Part shown: positions 26,894-35,388 of the stretch, piece by piece | How positions within the stretch are numbered: the first letter of the stretch is position 1 | Layout: each line of letters opens with the position of its first letter | Assembly: GCA_045590955.1 (NCBI GenBank) | Contig: JAZNSB010000003.1 | Location: 8,770 to 72,769, forward strand | DNA: 64,000 bases | Direction of reading: 5' to 3' | Source: JAZNSB01 sp045590955 | Lineage (GTDB): Bacteria; Pseudomonadota; Alphaproteobacteria; RF32; CAG-239 | Made by a program: the position numbers and the translations under genes | The notes under the pieces: generated by a model | The model's database searches: none | What the model saw: the letters and a program-made list of their open reading frames with translations, nothing else | Told to the model about the DNA's origin: nothing

Positions 26894-27235
26894 ATGGCAT
26901 TTTATGAAAGCGTGTTTATTGCACGTCAAGACCTTGGTGCCACACAGGTTGCTACTTTGGCAAAAGATTTGTCTGAAGTTGTGGCAAACAACGGTGGCGA
27001 GGTTGTTAGAGTTGATAACTGGGGTTTGAAAAACCTTGCTTATCGTATCAAAAAAAATCGCAAAGGTTACTATGTAATTCTTAACTTGAATGCAGAATCT
27101 AAGGCTGTAAACGAGTTAGAAAGAGTTATGAGATTTAACGAAGATATTATTCGTTATTTGACCGTTAAAGTTGATGCAATTTCAGAAGAACCAGCTTACA
27201 ACAGCTCTTCTGTTGCTGAAGATGTTGAGAAATAG
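26894..27235 (+). CDS. rpsF: Small ribosomal subunit protein bS6
   Basis: S6 binds 16S rRNA in the platform as a dimer with S18. The start is the ATG at 26894 (MAFYESVFIARQD) behind AAGGAG; longer in-frame extensions upstream lack protein-like sequence. The 113 residues have the typical YESVFIARQDL start, GLKNLAYRIKKNRKGYY, and the ERVMRFNEDIIRYLTVKVD end. It is the first gene of rpsF-rpsR-rplI. Confidence 0.97.
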   Translation: MAFYESVFIARQDLGATQVATLAKDLSEVVANNGGEVVRVDNWGLKNLAYRIKKNRKGYYVILNLNAESKAVNELERVMRFNEDIIRYLTVKVDAISEEPAYNSSSVAEDVEK

Positions 27236-27245
27236 GAGAAAGAAC

Positions 27246-27470
27246 ATGGTTAAACAAAATTTTTCTAAAAAGAAAAACGAAAATGTTTCTGCCGACGTTT
27301 CTTTTAAAGCAGACTATAAAGATGTGAAATTTTTGTCTCGCTTTATTTCTGAAAAAGGCAAAATCATTCCTTCTCGCATTACAGCAGTATCTGTTAAAAA
27401 ACAAAGAGATATAGCAAAAGCAATTAAACGTGCTCGCTATTTGGCTCTTTTACCGTATTCAGCAGATTAA
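27246..27470 (+). CDS. rpsR: Small ribosomal subunit protein bS18
   Basis: S18 partners S6 on the 30S platform. The 74-residue product starts at the ATG at 27246 behind AGGAG. Its C-terminal half carries the diagnostic KIIPSRITAVSVKKQRD and AIKRARYLALLPY. The N-terminal region (residues 1-25) is lysine-rich and variable, and the segment DYKDVKFLSRFISEKGK is typical. Confidence 0.97.
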   Translation: MVKQNFSKKKNENVSADVSFKADYKDVKFLSRFISEKGKIIPSRITAVSVKKQRDIAKAIKRARYLALLPYSAD

Positions 27471-27484
27471 TAGAGGAGGTTAAA

Positions 27485-27973
27485 ATGGAAGTAATTCTTC
27501 TTCAACATGTAGAAAAATTAGGAAAAATCGGCGATAAAGTAACCGTAAAAAATGGTTATGCCCGTAATTTCCTCTTGCCTCAAAAAAAGGCTTTGCGCGC
27601 AACAGAAGCAAACGAAGCTTTCTTTGAACAACAAAAAGCTGAATTAGAAGCTTACAACAAAAAACTTTTGGATGAAGCAAATGAAAAATTTGAAGCATTA
27701 AAGGGTTTTGGTGTTGTTTTAATCAGACAAGCTGCAGAAACCGGACAATTATACGGTTCTGTATCAATCAGAGATATTGCAGTTGCTGTTAAAGAAGCCG
27801 GACACACTATTGAGCGTCGCCAAATTTATTTGGAAAAACCAATTAAAGATTTGGGTGTGTATGAAGTGAAGATTAATCTTCATCCGGAAGTTTCTCAGAC
27901 AATTCTTGTAAACATTGCAAGAACAGCTGATGAAGCAAAGAAACAGTCAAAAGCTTATGAGGCTGCTAATTAG
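27485..27973 (+). CDS. rplI: Large ribosomal subunit protein bL9
   Basis: L9 binds 23S rRNA and helps maintain reading frame. The 162 residues show the N-terminal motif MEVILLQHVEKLG, followed by GYARNFLLPQKKA, a long connecting helix, and the C-terminal domain with GQLYGSVSIRDIA. GAGGAGG lies 5 bases before the ATG. A terminator follows. Confidence 0.97.
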   Translation: MEVILLQHVEKLGKIGDKVTVKNGYARNFLLPQKKALRATEANEAFFEQQKAELEAYNKKLLDEANEKFEALKGFGVVLIRQAAETGQLYGSVSIRDIAVAVKEAGHTIERRQIYLEKPIKDLGVYEVKINLHPEVSQTILVNIARTADEAKKQSKAYEAAN

Positions 27974-27996
27974 TTTTTTGAAAACTAAAAAAAATA

Positions 27997-28016
27997 AACC
28001 GCTCGTTTGAGCGGTT
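27997..28016. terminator. Bidirectional terminator between rplI and cysK
   Basis: An 8-bp stem (AACCGCTC with GAGCGGTT) with a GTTT loop is flanked by an A-rich tract on the left and a T-tract on the right. It serves the convergent rplI and cysK. Confidence 0.88.
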
Positions 28017-28024
28017 TTTCTTTT

Positions 28025-28945
28025 TTATAATAAATCCAAATCTCTTTCTATGCTTCCGGGTAGTAAGACGACAATGTTTTTGTTTTTAAATTCCGGTCTT
28101 TGTCCTAAAGATAGGGCAGCAAACAAAACCGCTCCGGAAGAAACACAAACGGGAAGACCTTCTGTTTTTGCGGTTTCTTTGCAAGTTGTGATGGCTTCTT
28201 CGTCGGAAACATCTATGATTTCATTTACCAGCATATCTTCATAAAGAGGAGGAACGAATCCGGCTCCAATACCCTCTATTTTATGGGCTCCTGCTGGTTT
28301 ACCGTTTAATACGGCGCTGGCGGCAGGCTCTACGCCAACTACATAAATTTTTGGATTAAATTCTTTTAGGGTTTTTGCAATACCGGTTAAAGATCCTGAT
28401 GTTCCAACACCAACAACTATCGCATCTATGTTGCCGTCTGTTTGCTCTAAAATTTCTACGCCCGTGCCAAATTGGTGTGCTTGAACGTTGGCCGGATTTT
28501 CAAACTGGTTTAACCAAACAAGAGAAGAATCTTGCTCACAAAGTTCTTTTACTTTTTCTATTGATCCTGCCATGCCTTTTTGTGCGTCGGTTAAAATTAC
28601 TTTTGCTCCAAATGTTTTTATTAATTTGACTTTTTCTTTGCTTGTGTCCGTCGGCGCAACAATTATCAGGTTATATCCTTTAAAAGCACAAAGTGATGCA
28701 AGCGCAACACCGGTGTTTCCGCTGGTGGCTTCAATAACAACACTTTTGGCAGAAAGTTTGTGTTCAGCTTCTGCCTTTTCAAGCATTTTCAAGGCAATGC
28801 GATCTTTGGCAGAAAATAAAGGGTTGTAAAAATCGCATTTTGCCAAAATTGTGGCGTTGCATTTATATTTGCCTGCCAGTTCTTTTAAGTTGACCATAGG
28901 CGTGTTGCCAACCATTTCTAAAATGTTTTCATAAACTTGTGACAT
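28025..28945 (-). CDS. cysK: Cysteine synthase (O-acetylserine sulfhydrylase)
   Basis: A PLP enzyme that makes cysteine from O-acetylserine and sulfide. The 306 residues start MSQVYENILEMVGNTPMV. The PLP lysine is in NPLFSAKDRIA, followed by the phosphate and substrate loop EATSGNTGVALA and the GVGTSGSLTG phosphate-binding loop. The length matches CysK rather than cystathionine beta-synthase (no CBS domains). GAAAGG lies upstream of the ATG at 28945. It appears monocistronic. No cysE or sulfate-assimilation genes are nearby. Confidence 0.92.
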   Translation of the reverse strand: MSQVYENILEMVGNTPMVNLKELAGKYKCNATILAKCDFYNPLFSAKDRIALKMLEKAEAEHKLSAKSVVIEATSGNTGVALASLCAFKGYNLIIVAPTDTSKEKVKLIKTFGAKVILTDAQKGMAGSIEKVKELCEQDSSLVWLNQFENPANVQAHQFGTGVEILEQTDGNIDAIVVGVGTSGSLTGIAKTLKEFNPKIYVVGVEPAASAVLNGKPAGAHKIEGIGAGFVPPLYEDMLVNEIIDVSDEEAITTCKETAKTEGLPVCVSSGAVLFAALSLGQRPEFKNKNIVVLLPGSIERDLDLL

Positions 28946-29046
28946 AGTGTATCCTTTCTTTGTTTATAAGCATAAAAATGTCTTTGCTCAAAATCTTCTT
29001 TTATATATATATTAAAGACATATATAGGATGCTTTAAGATTTAACA

Positions 29047-29613
29047 ATGAAAACTTTTATTTTTTTTGTATTTTTAATTACGGTGATTTTTTGCGGAGAG
29101 GCGTTTGCTCAAATAGCAAGCGTTGATGCTTTGTATAGAAATTTAGTAAGATCCGATAATAGCGGATATTTACCAAATTATGTACAAAACAGGGGTGCAG
29201 AAATTGATGTTTCTCCAAAAGACGGCGCTTTATTGCCTAAAACAGATGTGGAAAAGCAAGCTCAGGAAATTATAGAACTGGAAAATGTGAGAAGAGCAAA
29301 AAGGCTGGCGGCAAAAAAAGAACGGGAAAAATGGAATAAGACAGTGGAAGCAGCAAAAAACAATTCTCTAACCCCGGCACATATTCAAGAAATTGCTAAA
29401 AGAGCAAAAGAAAACGATCCACAGGCATTGGAAATTTTTGCATTTTTAAATGCCAGAGGTCAGGGAATGAAACAAAATCTGACAGAGGCATATGTGGCTT
29501 ACTCAAAGGCTGCAAAATTGGGTGTGAAAAAAGCCGAGGAAAATGCTAAGGCTGTTTATGGCGCAATGAACGCACAACAAAGAGCAGAGCTAGAAGCCCA
29601 AAATCTTAGATAA
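29047..29613 (+). CDS. Secreted Sel1-repeat-like hypothetical protein
   Basis: The 188-residue product has a clear signal peptide (about residues 1-22, ending EAFAQ). A charged, probably helical middle part (ENVRRAKRLAAKKERE) follows, and a C-terminal stretch resembles one or two Sel1 repeats (ALEIFAFLNARGQG, LTEAYVAYSKAAKLG). Sel1 repeats are protein-binding helical hairpins. It probably acts in the periplasm. No Shine-Dalgarno precedes the ATG. Its end overlaps the convergent NUDIX gene by 24 bases. Function unknown. Confidence 0.7.
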   Translation: MKTFIFFVFLITVIFCGEAFAQIASVDALYRNLVRSDNSGYLPNYVQNRGAEIDVSPKDGALLPKTDVEKQAQEIIELENVRRAKRLAAKKEREKWNKTVEAAKNNSLTPAHIQEIAKRAKENDPQALEIFAFLNARGQGMKQNLTEAYVAYSKAAKLGVKKAEENAKAVYGAMNAQQRAELEAQNLR

Positions 29614-30081
29614 AGCCTGTTTGTGCATGTAGTTAAGAGGAACATTTCCTGTTAAAAAATCATGTTTACTATACCAACCTGCATAACCGCCTTCAGGTGT
29701 TTGCCACGGAAAAGATGGTTGAGAAATGTTTAGTTTGTTAAAATCAAAAAACAGAAAAATTTGTCGGTAATTCCAAAATTCACCGTTTGGACGAATGTCG
29801 TCGGCAAAATATAAAACGTCTTGAGTAAGCTGTTTAGAGCTTTTACCAAACTCAATGTTTAATCCGGTTTCTTCAAAAAATTCTCTGGATAAAGAGGTTT
29901 CCAGCCCCTCCCCCCTCTCAACAAAACCGCCGGGAAATTCTCCCACAATTTGTTTTTTCGGAAAGGTTAATAAAATTTTTTCATCTTTTTCAATTATGGC
30001 AAAACATGATTTTTTAGTGGCAAAATAACCGGTATCATTTATGTGTGTGTTTCCGTGCCTGTCTATGTATAGGTTAGTCAT
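29590..30081 (-). CDS. NUDIX hydrolase
   Basis: A 163-residue pyrophosphohydrolase with a complete Nudix box (GGFVERGEG...REFFEETGL), which binds Mg2+ for cleaving nucleoside diphosphate derivatives. Substrate is not deducible; the size and the upstream strand pattern resemble ADP-ribose pyrophosphatases. Its start overlaps the gmk stop by 8 bases, so it belongs to the yicC-gmk-NUDIX operon. Confidence 0.88.
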   Translation of the reverse strand: MTNLYIDRHGNTHINDTGYFATKKSCFAIIEKDEKILLTFPKKQIVGEFPGGFVERGEGLETSLSREFFEETGLNIEFGKSSKQLTQDVLYFADDIRPNGEFWNYRQIFLFFDFNKLNISQPSFPWQTPEGGYAGWYSKHDFLTGNVPLNYMHKQALSKILGF

Positions 30082-30733
30082 TTTGGCTCTCTTTTATCAG
30101 TTCTTTAACAAATCTTTTTAAGCGAAGTTGTCTTGTGCGTTTCATTCTTTCGCTCGCAAAAATGGTCTGTATTTTTTGAATGGAAGCTTCAAGGTTGTCA
30201 TTAATGATAACGTAATCAAATTCGTTCCAATGTTTTATTTTATCTACAATGAGGCTCATGCGTTTTTCTATAATTTCCGGAGTATCAGCCCCTCTGTTTT
30301 CAAGTCGGCGACGTAATTCTTTTATTGAAGGGGGCAATAAATAAATTGTTACAACGTTATCGGGAGCTCGGCTTCGCATTTGTCTGGCACCATCCCAGTC
30401 CATGTCAAACAAAACATCAATCCCGGCATTAATGTAAGAGTCAACTTCAGACTTTAAGGTTCCATAACGGTTACCGTATTGAGAATTTACATATTCATAA
30501 AAAGCATCTTGAGCAACATAGGTGTTGTATTGTTCGTCGCTGATAAAGTAGTAATCAACCCCTTCTTGTTCTCCGGGGCGCATGGGCCTTGTGGTTGCAG
30601 AAATGGAAAATTTAAGGTTATCATCTCTTTTTAACAATTCTTTGCAAATAGTTCCCTTGCCGGTTCCTGATGGTGCTTCAATGATAAACATGGCTCCTTT
30701 TCTAACAGGGGAGATTATATCGTTTGTGTTCAT
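30074..30733 (-). CDS. gmk: Guanylate kinase
   Basis: Gmk phosphorylates GMP to GDP. The 219 residues have the P-loop EAPSGTGKGTICKEL near residue 19, the SATTRPMRPGEQEGVDYYF GMP-binding segment, and the NSQYGNRYGT motif. A C-terminal tail of about 15 residues is Arg/Lys-rich. AGGAG lies about 10 bases upstream of the ATG. It follows yicC by 12 bases, a widely conserved pairing. Confidence 0.95.
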   Translation of the reverse strand: MNTNDIISPVRKGAMFIIEAPSGTGKGTICKELLKRDDNLKFSISATTRPMRPGEQEGVDYYFISDEQYNTYVAQDAFYEYVNSQYGNRYGTLKSEVDSYINAGIDVLFDMDWDGARQMRSRAPDNVVTIYLLPPSIKELRRRLENRGADTPEIIEKRMSLIVDKIKHWNEFDYVIINDNLEASIQKIQTIFASERMKRTRQLRLKRFVKELIKESQND

Positions 30734-30745
30734 ATTTATATGCTC

Positions 30746-31648
30746 CTATTCAATGTTTTGGACTTGCTCTCGGAATTGTTCCGTAAGAACTTTTATTTCT
30801 ATGGCAGATTGCGTTATTTGCAAGTCCGTAGATTTTGAACAAGTGGTGTTTGCTTCTCGGTTTAGTTCTTGGCAAAGAAAGTCTAAACGTCTACCGACAG
30901 GAGTGTTCTGCTTAAATAATTCTTTGCATGTTTTAATGTGGGCTGACAATCTTTCTCTTTCTTCAGAAGTATCTGCCTTGTTGATGATGAGAAGAGCTTC
31001 TTGCGCCAAGCGCTCTTCTGACGGCATATCTTTGTTTTGTGCCAGAAGTTGTATTTGAGCAAACAATTTTTCTTTTAATTTTTGAGGTTGTTGATCTGCT
31101 ATGATTTGTAATTTTTTGACCTCTGTTTCTATTTGTTCTAAAATTTTTAAAAGAATATCTTTGAGTTTTGCCCCCTCTCTTTTTCTGTCTTCTGCAAATA
31201 AAACACAAGCTTTTTCAAAACTTTGGAGCAATTCTTGGGTAAGAGCAAGGTTTTCTTGTTCGTCAAGAGATGTTTCTTTGTTTTCTATAACACCTTTACA
31301 GTTTAATAGTTGGGCAACAGAAGAGGGGCATAAGCGTTTATATGTGTTTTCCATGCTTTGAGAAACATCTATCAGCTGTTTAAGAAGTTCTTGGTTGACA
31401 TTATAAGAGATGTTTTCATTTTCTTTTTTGATGTCAAGAAAAACACTTATAGTGCCTCTGCTAATGTATTTCTCAATTTCTTTTTTTAGTTGCGGATGAA
31501 GATGCTCAAACGCCATTGGAGTTTTGATTTTTATATCTAAAGATTTGGCGTTTACACTTTTTATTTCCCAAGACCAGTCAAACCTTTGTTCTTTTGTTGT
31601 AAAACTGCCGGTATTTCTGGCAAATCCTGTCATGCTTTGAAGTGTCAA
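30746..31648 (-). CDS. yicC: YicC family protein (putative endoribonuclease)
   Basis: The YicC/YloC family is linked to RNA metabolism; E. coli YicC has been described as an endoribonuclease. The 300 residues open with the family signature SMTGFAR, then WEIKSVNAKSLDIK, and close with the DUF1732 domain containing GRRLDFLCQELNREANT. The start is a TTG at 31648 with AGGAG 8 bases upstream, which aligns with the N-terminus of relatives; the next ATG (31633) would trim the conserved start. It heads yicC-gmk-NUDIX. Confidence 0.9.
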   Translation of the reverse strand: MTLQSMTGFARNTGSFTTKEQRFDWSWEIKSVNAKSLDIKIKTPMAFEHLHPQLKKEIEKYISRGTISVFLDIKKENENISYNVNQELLKQLIDVSQSMENTYKRLCPSSVAQLLNCKGVIENKETSLDEQENLALTQELLQSFEKACVLFAEDRKREGAKLKDILLKILEQIETEVKKLQIIADQQPQKLKEKLFAQIQLLAQNKDMPSEERLAQEALLIINKADTSEERERLSAHIKTCKELFKQNTPVGRRLDFLCQELNREANTTCSKSTDLQITQSAIEIKVLTEQFREQVQNIE

Positions 31649-31722
31649 AAAAATTCTCCTTTACCTTATTTTTTTTTAAGTTACTCTATATATAATACAA
31701 GTTTATTAAAAAGGAGATAATA

Positions 31723-32481
31723 ATGCAATCTATTTTAATCACAGGTGCAAGTTCAGGAATTGGTGAGGCTTTGGCTTGCCATTATGCTTCTGTAGGTGTA
31801 AAAAACTTGTTTATTTGCGGAAGAAACAAAGAGCGTCTGGAGGCGGTAAAACAAAAATGTGAAAAAATTGGAGCCAATGTTGAGGCGGTAGTTTTGGATG
31901 TTACCGACAGAGAAAACACCCAAAAATGGATTTTAGAGGCAAATAAAAAACATCCTCTGGATTTGGTTGTGGCAAATGCCGGCGTTTCAACAACCCAAGG
32001 CGGAGAAGACGCTGTTTATAAAACGTTTAATACAAATGTGTTTGGTGTTTTAAATACCATTCATCCGGCGCTTGATGTGTTTTTGGCGAGGAAAAAATCT
32101 GAAAAAAGCAATGCCCAGATAGCAATTGTTGCGTCAATAGCCGGATATCACGGCTTGGCAAGTTGTCCAAGTTATTCTGCCTCAAAGGCTTGCGTGAAGG
32201 CTTATGGCGAGGCTTTGAGAGTGAGATATGCTCCGGATAAAATAAAGATAAATGTTATTTGTCCGGGGTTTGTGCATTCAAGAATTACTCAAAAAAATAA
32301 ATTTCCAATGCCCTTTATTATGGATGCAGATAAAGCAGCAAAAATTATTGCGAAGGGAATCGAAAAAAACAAAGCAATTATTTCCTTTCCTTCTTTGATT
32401 AGGTTTGCAACGTGGTTTATTTCTATATTACCAAATGCTTTGAGCGACAAAATCTATGCAATTATGCCTTATAAAGTATAA
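31723..32481 (+). CDS. Short-chain dehydrogenase/reductase
   Basis: A classical SDR of 252 residues. It has the cofactor loop TGASSGIGEA at the N-terminus, VANAG (the NNAG equivalent), Ser in VASIAGYHG, and the catalytic Tyr-x-x-x-Lys in YSASKACVKAYGEALR. The C-terminal segment FATWFISILPNALSDKIYA is hydrophobic, as in membrane-associated SDRs acting on lipid-like substrates. Substrate unknown. AAGGAG precedes the ATG, and a TATAAT lies at 31691-31696. It is upstream of lptG by 74 bases, which may hint at a lipid role; that link is inference. Confidence 0.85.
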   Translation: MQSILITGASSGIGEALACHYASVGVKNLFICGRNKERLEAVKQKCEKIGANVEAVVLDVTDRENTQKWILEANKKHPLDLVVANAGVSTTQGGEDAVYKTFNTNVFGVLNTIHPALDVFLARKKSEKSNAQIAIVASIAGYHGLASCPSYSASKACVKAYGEALRVRYAPDKIKINVICPGFVHSRITQKNKFPMPFIMDADKAAKIIAKGIEKNKAIISFPSLIRFATWFISILPNALSDKIYAIMPYKV

Positions 32482-32555
32482 GCATAGAAAGTGTTTGATT
32501 AAAAAAATGTTTTTGTTTATGGTATAAAAAGCTGTAAATCAACAGAGGAACAAAT

Positions 32556-33665
32556 ATGAATCCGAAATCTATATTGGGTAAATATGTAATAAAGCAAATG
32601 ATGGTGTATTTTTTGTCTGTGCTTTTAATGGTGGCGGGCATAATTGCTTTGTTTGATATTGTGGAAATGCTGAGAAAGTTTTCCAGCAATCCGTCTGTAA
32701 CTATGTTGATGATTATACAGCTAACAATTACAAAAATACCATATACAATGGAAAAAATATTTCCGTTTGTGGTTATGGTGTCTGCAATGGCTACTTTTTG
32801 GAAGTTTAGCAAAACAAACGAGTTTGTGGTGATTAAAGCTTCCGGAGTGTCTGTTTGGAAGTTTTTGTGTCCTGCTCTGTTTTTGGCTTTTTTAATCGGG
32901 ATTGTAAATGTTACAACAATCAACCCCATATCTGCAAAAATGACTGAGTTTTATGAGACAATCAGATACAGAATAAAAACAAAGAATCCAACAGCAATTT
33001 TGTTTTCAACAAAAGGTTTATGGCTCAGAGAAGCAATGGACGAAGAAACTTTTGTGGTGCTGTCTGCAAAATCTGTGCGACAAGAACCAGAGGGTTTACT
33101 TTTAAGAGAAGTAACACTGCTTGAATTGGATAGACATTCATTGTTATTGAAAAGAATAGAAGCTTTTGCGGCAATGCTAAAAAATGATGTTTTTGAGCTA
33201 AAAGATGTATCTGTTTTTATTCCGGGAGAGCCAACATCATCTTTGCCTCAGCTAACATATAAAACATCTATTACAACAGATAGAATTAAAGAAAACTTTA
33301 TAGAGCCTGATGCAATTTCTTTTTGGAATTTGCCGGAAACAATAGCTTTTTATGAAAATTCAGGCTTTTCTGCTTTAAAACACAAAATGCGTTTTATGAA
33401 TCTGTTGGCATCTCCTTTTTTGCTTATGGCCATGGTTTTTGTGGCGGCAATTTTTGCGTTGCGACCAAATAACCGAAGAGGAGGAATGCTGTTTTTAATT
33501 GTGGGCGGTATAATGAGCGGATTTATTATCTTCTTTTTGTCGCAAGTTATATATGCTTTTGGCTTAAATAAAGAACTTCCGATTTTCTTTGCGGTTTGGA
33601 TCCCTATAATCATTGTTTATTTAATTTGCATTACGGTGATGTTGCAGTTAGAGGAAGAAAAATGA
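32556..33665 (+). CDS. lptG: LPS export ABC permease LptG
   Basis: LptG is the second permease of the Lpt transporter, paralogous to LptF at 6789. The 369 residues show three N-terminal helices (about 12-36, 55-80, 99-120), FVVIKASGVSVWKFL as the coupling region, a periplasmic beta region, and three C-terminal helices with ALRPNNRRGGMLFLIVGG. It has GAGGAAC before its ATG and its stop overlaps the start of a PAP2 gene (ATGA), so the two are probably coupled. In most alphaproteobacteria lptG sits next to lptF; here it has been moved. Confidence 0.88.
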   Translation: MNPKSILGKYVIKQMMVYFLSVLLMVAGIIALFDIVEMLRKFSSNPSVTMLMIIQLTITKIPYTMEKIFPFVVMVSAMATFWKFSKTNEFVVIKASGVSVWKFLCPALFLAFLIGIVNVTTINPISAKMTEFYETIRYRIKTKNPTAILFSTKGLWLREAMDEETFVVLSAKSVRQEPEGLLLREVTLLELDRHSLLLKRIEAFAAMLKNDVFELKDVSVFIPGEPTSSLPQLTYKTSITTDRIKENFIEPDAISFWNLPETIAFYENSGFSALKHKMRFMNLLASPFLLMAMVFVAAIFALRPNNRRGGMLFLIVGGIMSGFIIFFLSQVIYAFGLNKELPIFFAVWIPIIIVYLICITVMLQLEEEK

Positions 33666-34336
33666 GAAAAAACACTTTGTGGATGTTGTTTTTGGGATCG
33701 CTATTTTCTGTTTATTTGTTGGGATTTTTTGACATTGTTTTTAGTCAGATGTTTTTTAAAGACGGCAAGTTTCTTTTACAAAACAATGATGTTGTTTTAG
33801 TCGTTGAATGGCTGTTGCCGTGGCTCTTGGTTTTGATTGCTCTAATATGTTTTGCTTTATGGGTGTATGGAAAAATATGTGGCAAACCAAAAATTTCTAC
33901 AGAAAAAATGGCTTTTGTGTGTCTGTCAATGGTGCTGGCTCCGGGACTGATTGTAAATTTGATTTTCAAAACATTTTGGGGAAGAGCAAGACCGGTTGAT
34001 TTGCAAATTTTTGGTGGAGATAAAGAATTTTCTATGCCTTTTGAAATTGCAGACCAGTGTAATTTGGATTGTTCTTTTATGTCCGGACATACTTCTGTGG
34101 CATTTTGGATGTTGGTGTTGGTTTTGGCATCTAATGTGAAAAAGAAACAAAATTTGTTTGTTGTTGTTTTTTTTATTGCTGCATTGGTTGCTTTAATGCG
34201 TGTGGCTCAAGGAAAACACTTTTTATCTGATGTTGTTGCAGCGGCAACAATAACTTTGATGGTTGTATATTGGTGTTATCAAAAATTGCTGATTAAGGAG
34301 CAGTCAAAAGAAGATCAAGATTTTCGCCAAAAGTAG
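33662..34336 (+). CDS. PAP2-family membrane phosphatase
   Basis: A 224-residue integral-membrane phosphatase of the PAP2/LpxE type. The start is the ATG at 33662 (MRKNTLWML) behind GAGGAAG, overlapping lptG. The three phosphatase motifs are present: K103 to R110 (KTFWGRARP), SGH at 141-143 (MSGH in place of PSGH), and R180 to D190 (RVAQGKHFLSD). Substrates of relatives are lipid A, undecaprenyl pyrophosphate or phosphatidylglycerol phosphate. Coupling to lptG favours a lipid A or envelope lipid substrate; inference only. Its 3' end overlaps a convergent gene by 44 bases. Confidence 0.82.
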   Translation: MRKNTLWMLFLGSLFSVYLLGFFDIVFSQMFFKDGKFLLQNNDVVLVVEWLLPWLLVLIALICFALWVYGKICGKPKISTEKMAFVCLSMVLAPGLIVNLIFKTFWGRARPVDLQIFGGDKEFSMPFEIADQCNLDCSFMSGHTSVAFWMLVLVLASNVKKKQNLFVVVFFIAALVALMRVAQGKHFLSDVVAAATITLMVVYWCYQKLLIKEQSKEDQDFRQK

Positions 34337-35381
34337 AAACGGCATGTTTGGTTACATCTGTTGGTGCAGCAACAAATCTTGCAGCGTTTTCCTGTGCAAT
34401 TAGAATATCTTCTTTTTTTAAGAACTGAGTGGTTTCTTCTCTTTTTTCTCCGGCATCCGGTCTGCCGTTAACGGATGCTATATTATACCAAGCATGCGCG
34501 TTTATAAAGTTTTTTTCAAAGGCAACGCCTGAAGCAAGTGCGTCGGCCAGCAAAACCATGGCGTTAACATTGCCTTGTTTGGCGGCGGCAAGCAAGTTAT
34601 TTTGCGCAGAAACATAGTTTTGAGTTGTACCAATTCCATCAAAATACATTTTTGCAACCTGTATTTGTGCCAGATCATAACCTGCTTTGGCAGAAGATTG
34701 TATTAAAGAAAATGCTAAGTTGTCATTTTTTGGTAATCCAATTCCGTTAAGATATGCCACACCCAGCATATATTGAGAAATGGGATTGCCAAAGTCTGCT
34801 GATTTTCTTATGTAGGATAAAGCCTTATCAACATCTTTTGGTAAGTATTGCTCTGTTAGATACAAAAAAGCAAGGTTTAGTGTTGCTGAATCGTCCCCTC
34901 TGTCTGAGGCTGCCTGAAACAATTCTATGGACAAAGGAATGTCTTTTATGCCCGCAGAACCGTTAAACAGCAACGAGCCAAGATTGTTTAAAGCAACGGC
35001 ATTTCCTTGCATAGCGGCAAGAGAATAAAACTTAAGAGCCTGTTTTTGGTCGCTTGGAAAATTGTTAGCGCCATATAAGTAACTGTATGCTAAAAATAAC
35101 TGGGCATCAACATCACCCTCTTGAGCAAGACGAAGCTTTTTTTGTTCCGGAGTTTCTTTTTTGACGCTTTCTGCTTGTTTGTGGTTTTGCGCATCTTCAA
35201 AAGAAACCAACTTTTTTATTTTATCAAAAAAAGAAAGGTCGTTTTTGCCATCAGTTTCCGGTGATTGTTTAGTTGTGTTGTCAAAAAGCAAGTTATTGGC
35301 ATCGTTGTTTGCGGAAACGCTGAAAGAAACTAAACTTAAACAAAAAACAGAACAACATGATAAGTAAAAAATTTTTTTCAT
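34293..35381 (-). CDS. Periplasmic Sel1-repeat protein
   Basis: A 362-residue protein with a signal peptide (residues 1 to about 23, ending SVSA) and five or six Sel1-like repeats from about residue 80 to 320, such as DAQLFLAYSYLYG, AVALNNLGSLLFNG, PISQYMLGVAYLNGIG and NAHAWYNIAS. Such proteins scaffold protein interactions in the periplasm. The ATG at 35381 follows AAGGTAG. It lies 7 bases after the preceding RelA/SpoT-like gene on the same strand, so they probably share a transcript. Partner unknown. Confidence 0.8.
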   Translation of the reverse strand: MKKIFYLSCCSVFCLSLVSFSVSANNDANNLLFDNTTKQSPETDGKNDLSFFDKIKKLVSFEDAQNHKQAESVKKETPEQKKLRLAQEGDVDAQLFLAYSYLYGANNFPSDQKQALKFYSLAAMQGNAVALNNLGSLLFNGSAGIKDIPLSIELFQAASDRGDDSATLNLAFLYLTEQYLPKDVDKALSYIRKSADFGNPISQYMLGVAYLNGIGLPKNDNLAFSLIQSSAKAGYDLAQIQVAKMYFDGIGTTQNYVSAQNNLLAAAKQGNVNAMVLLADALASGVAFEKNFINAHAWYNIASVNGRPDAGEKREETTQFLKKEDILIAQENAARFVAAPTDVTKHAVSTFGENLDLLLTAP

Positions 35382-35388
35382 GGCAAAA

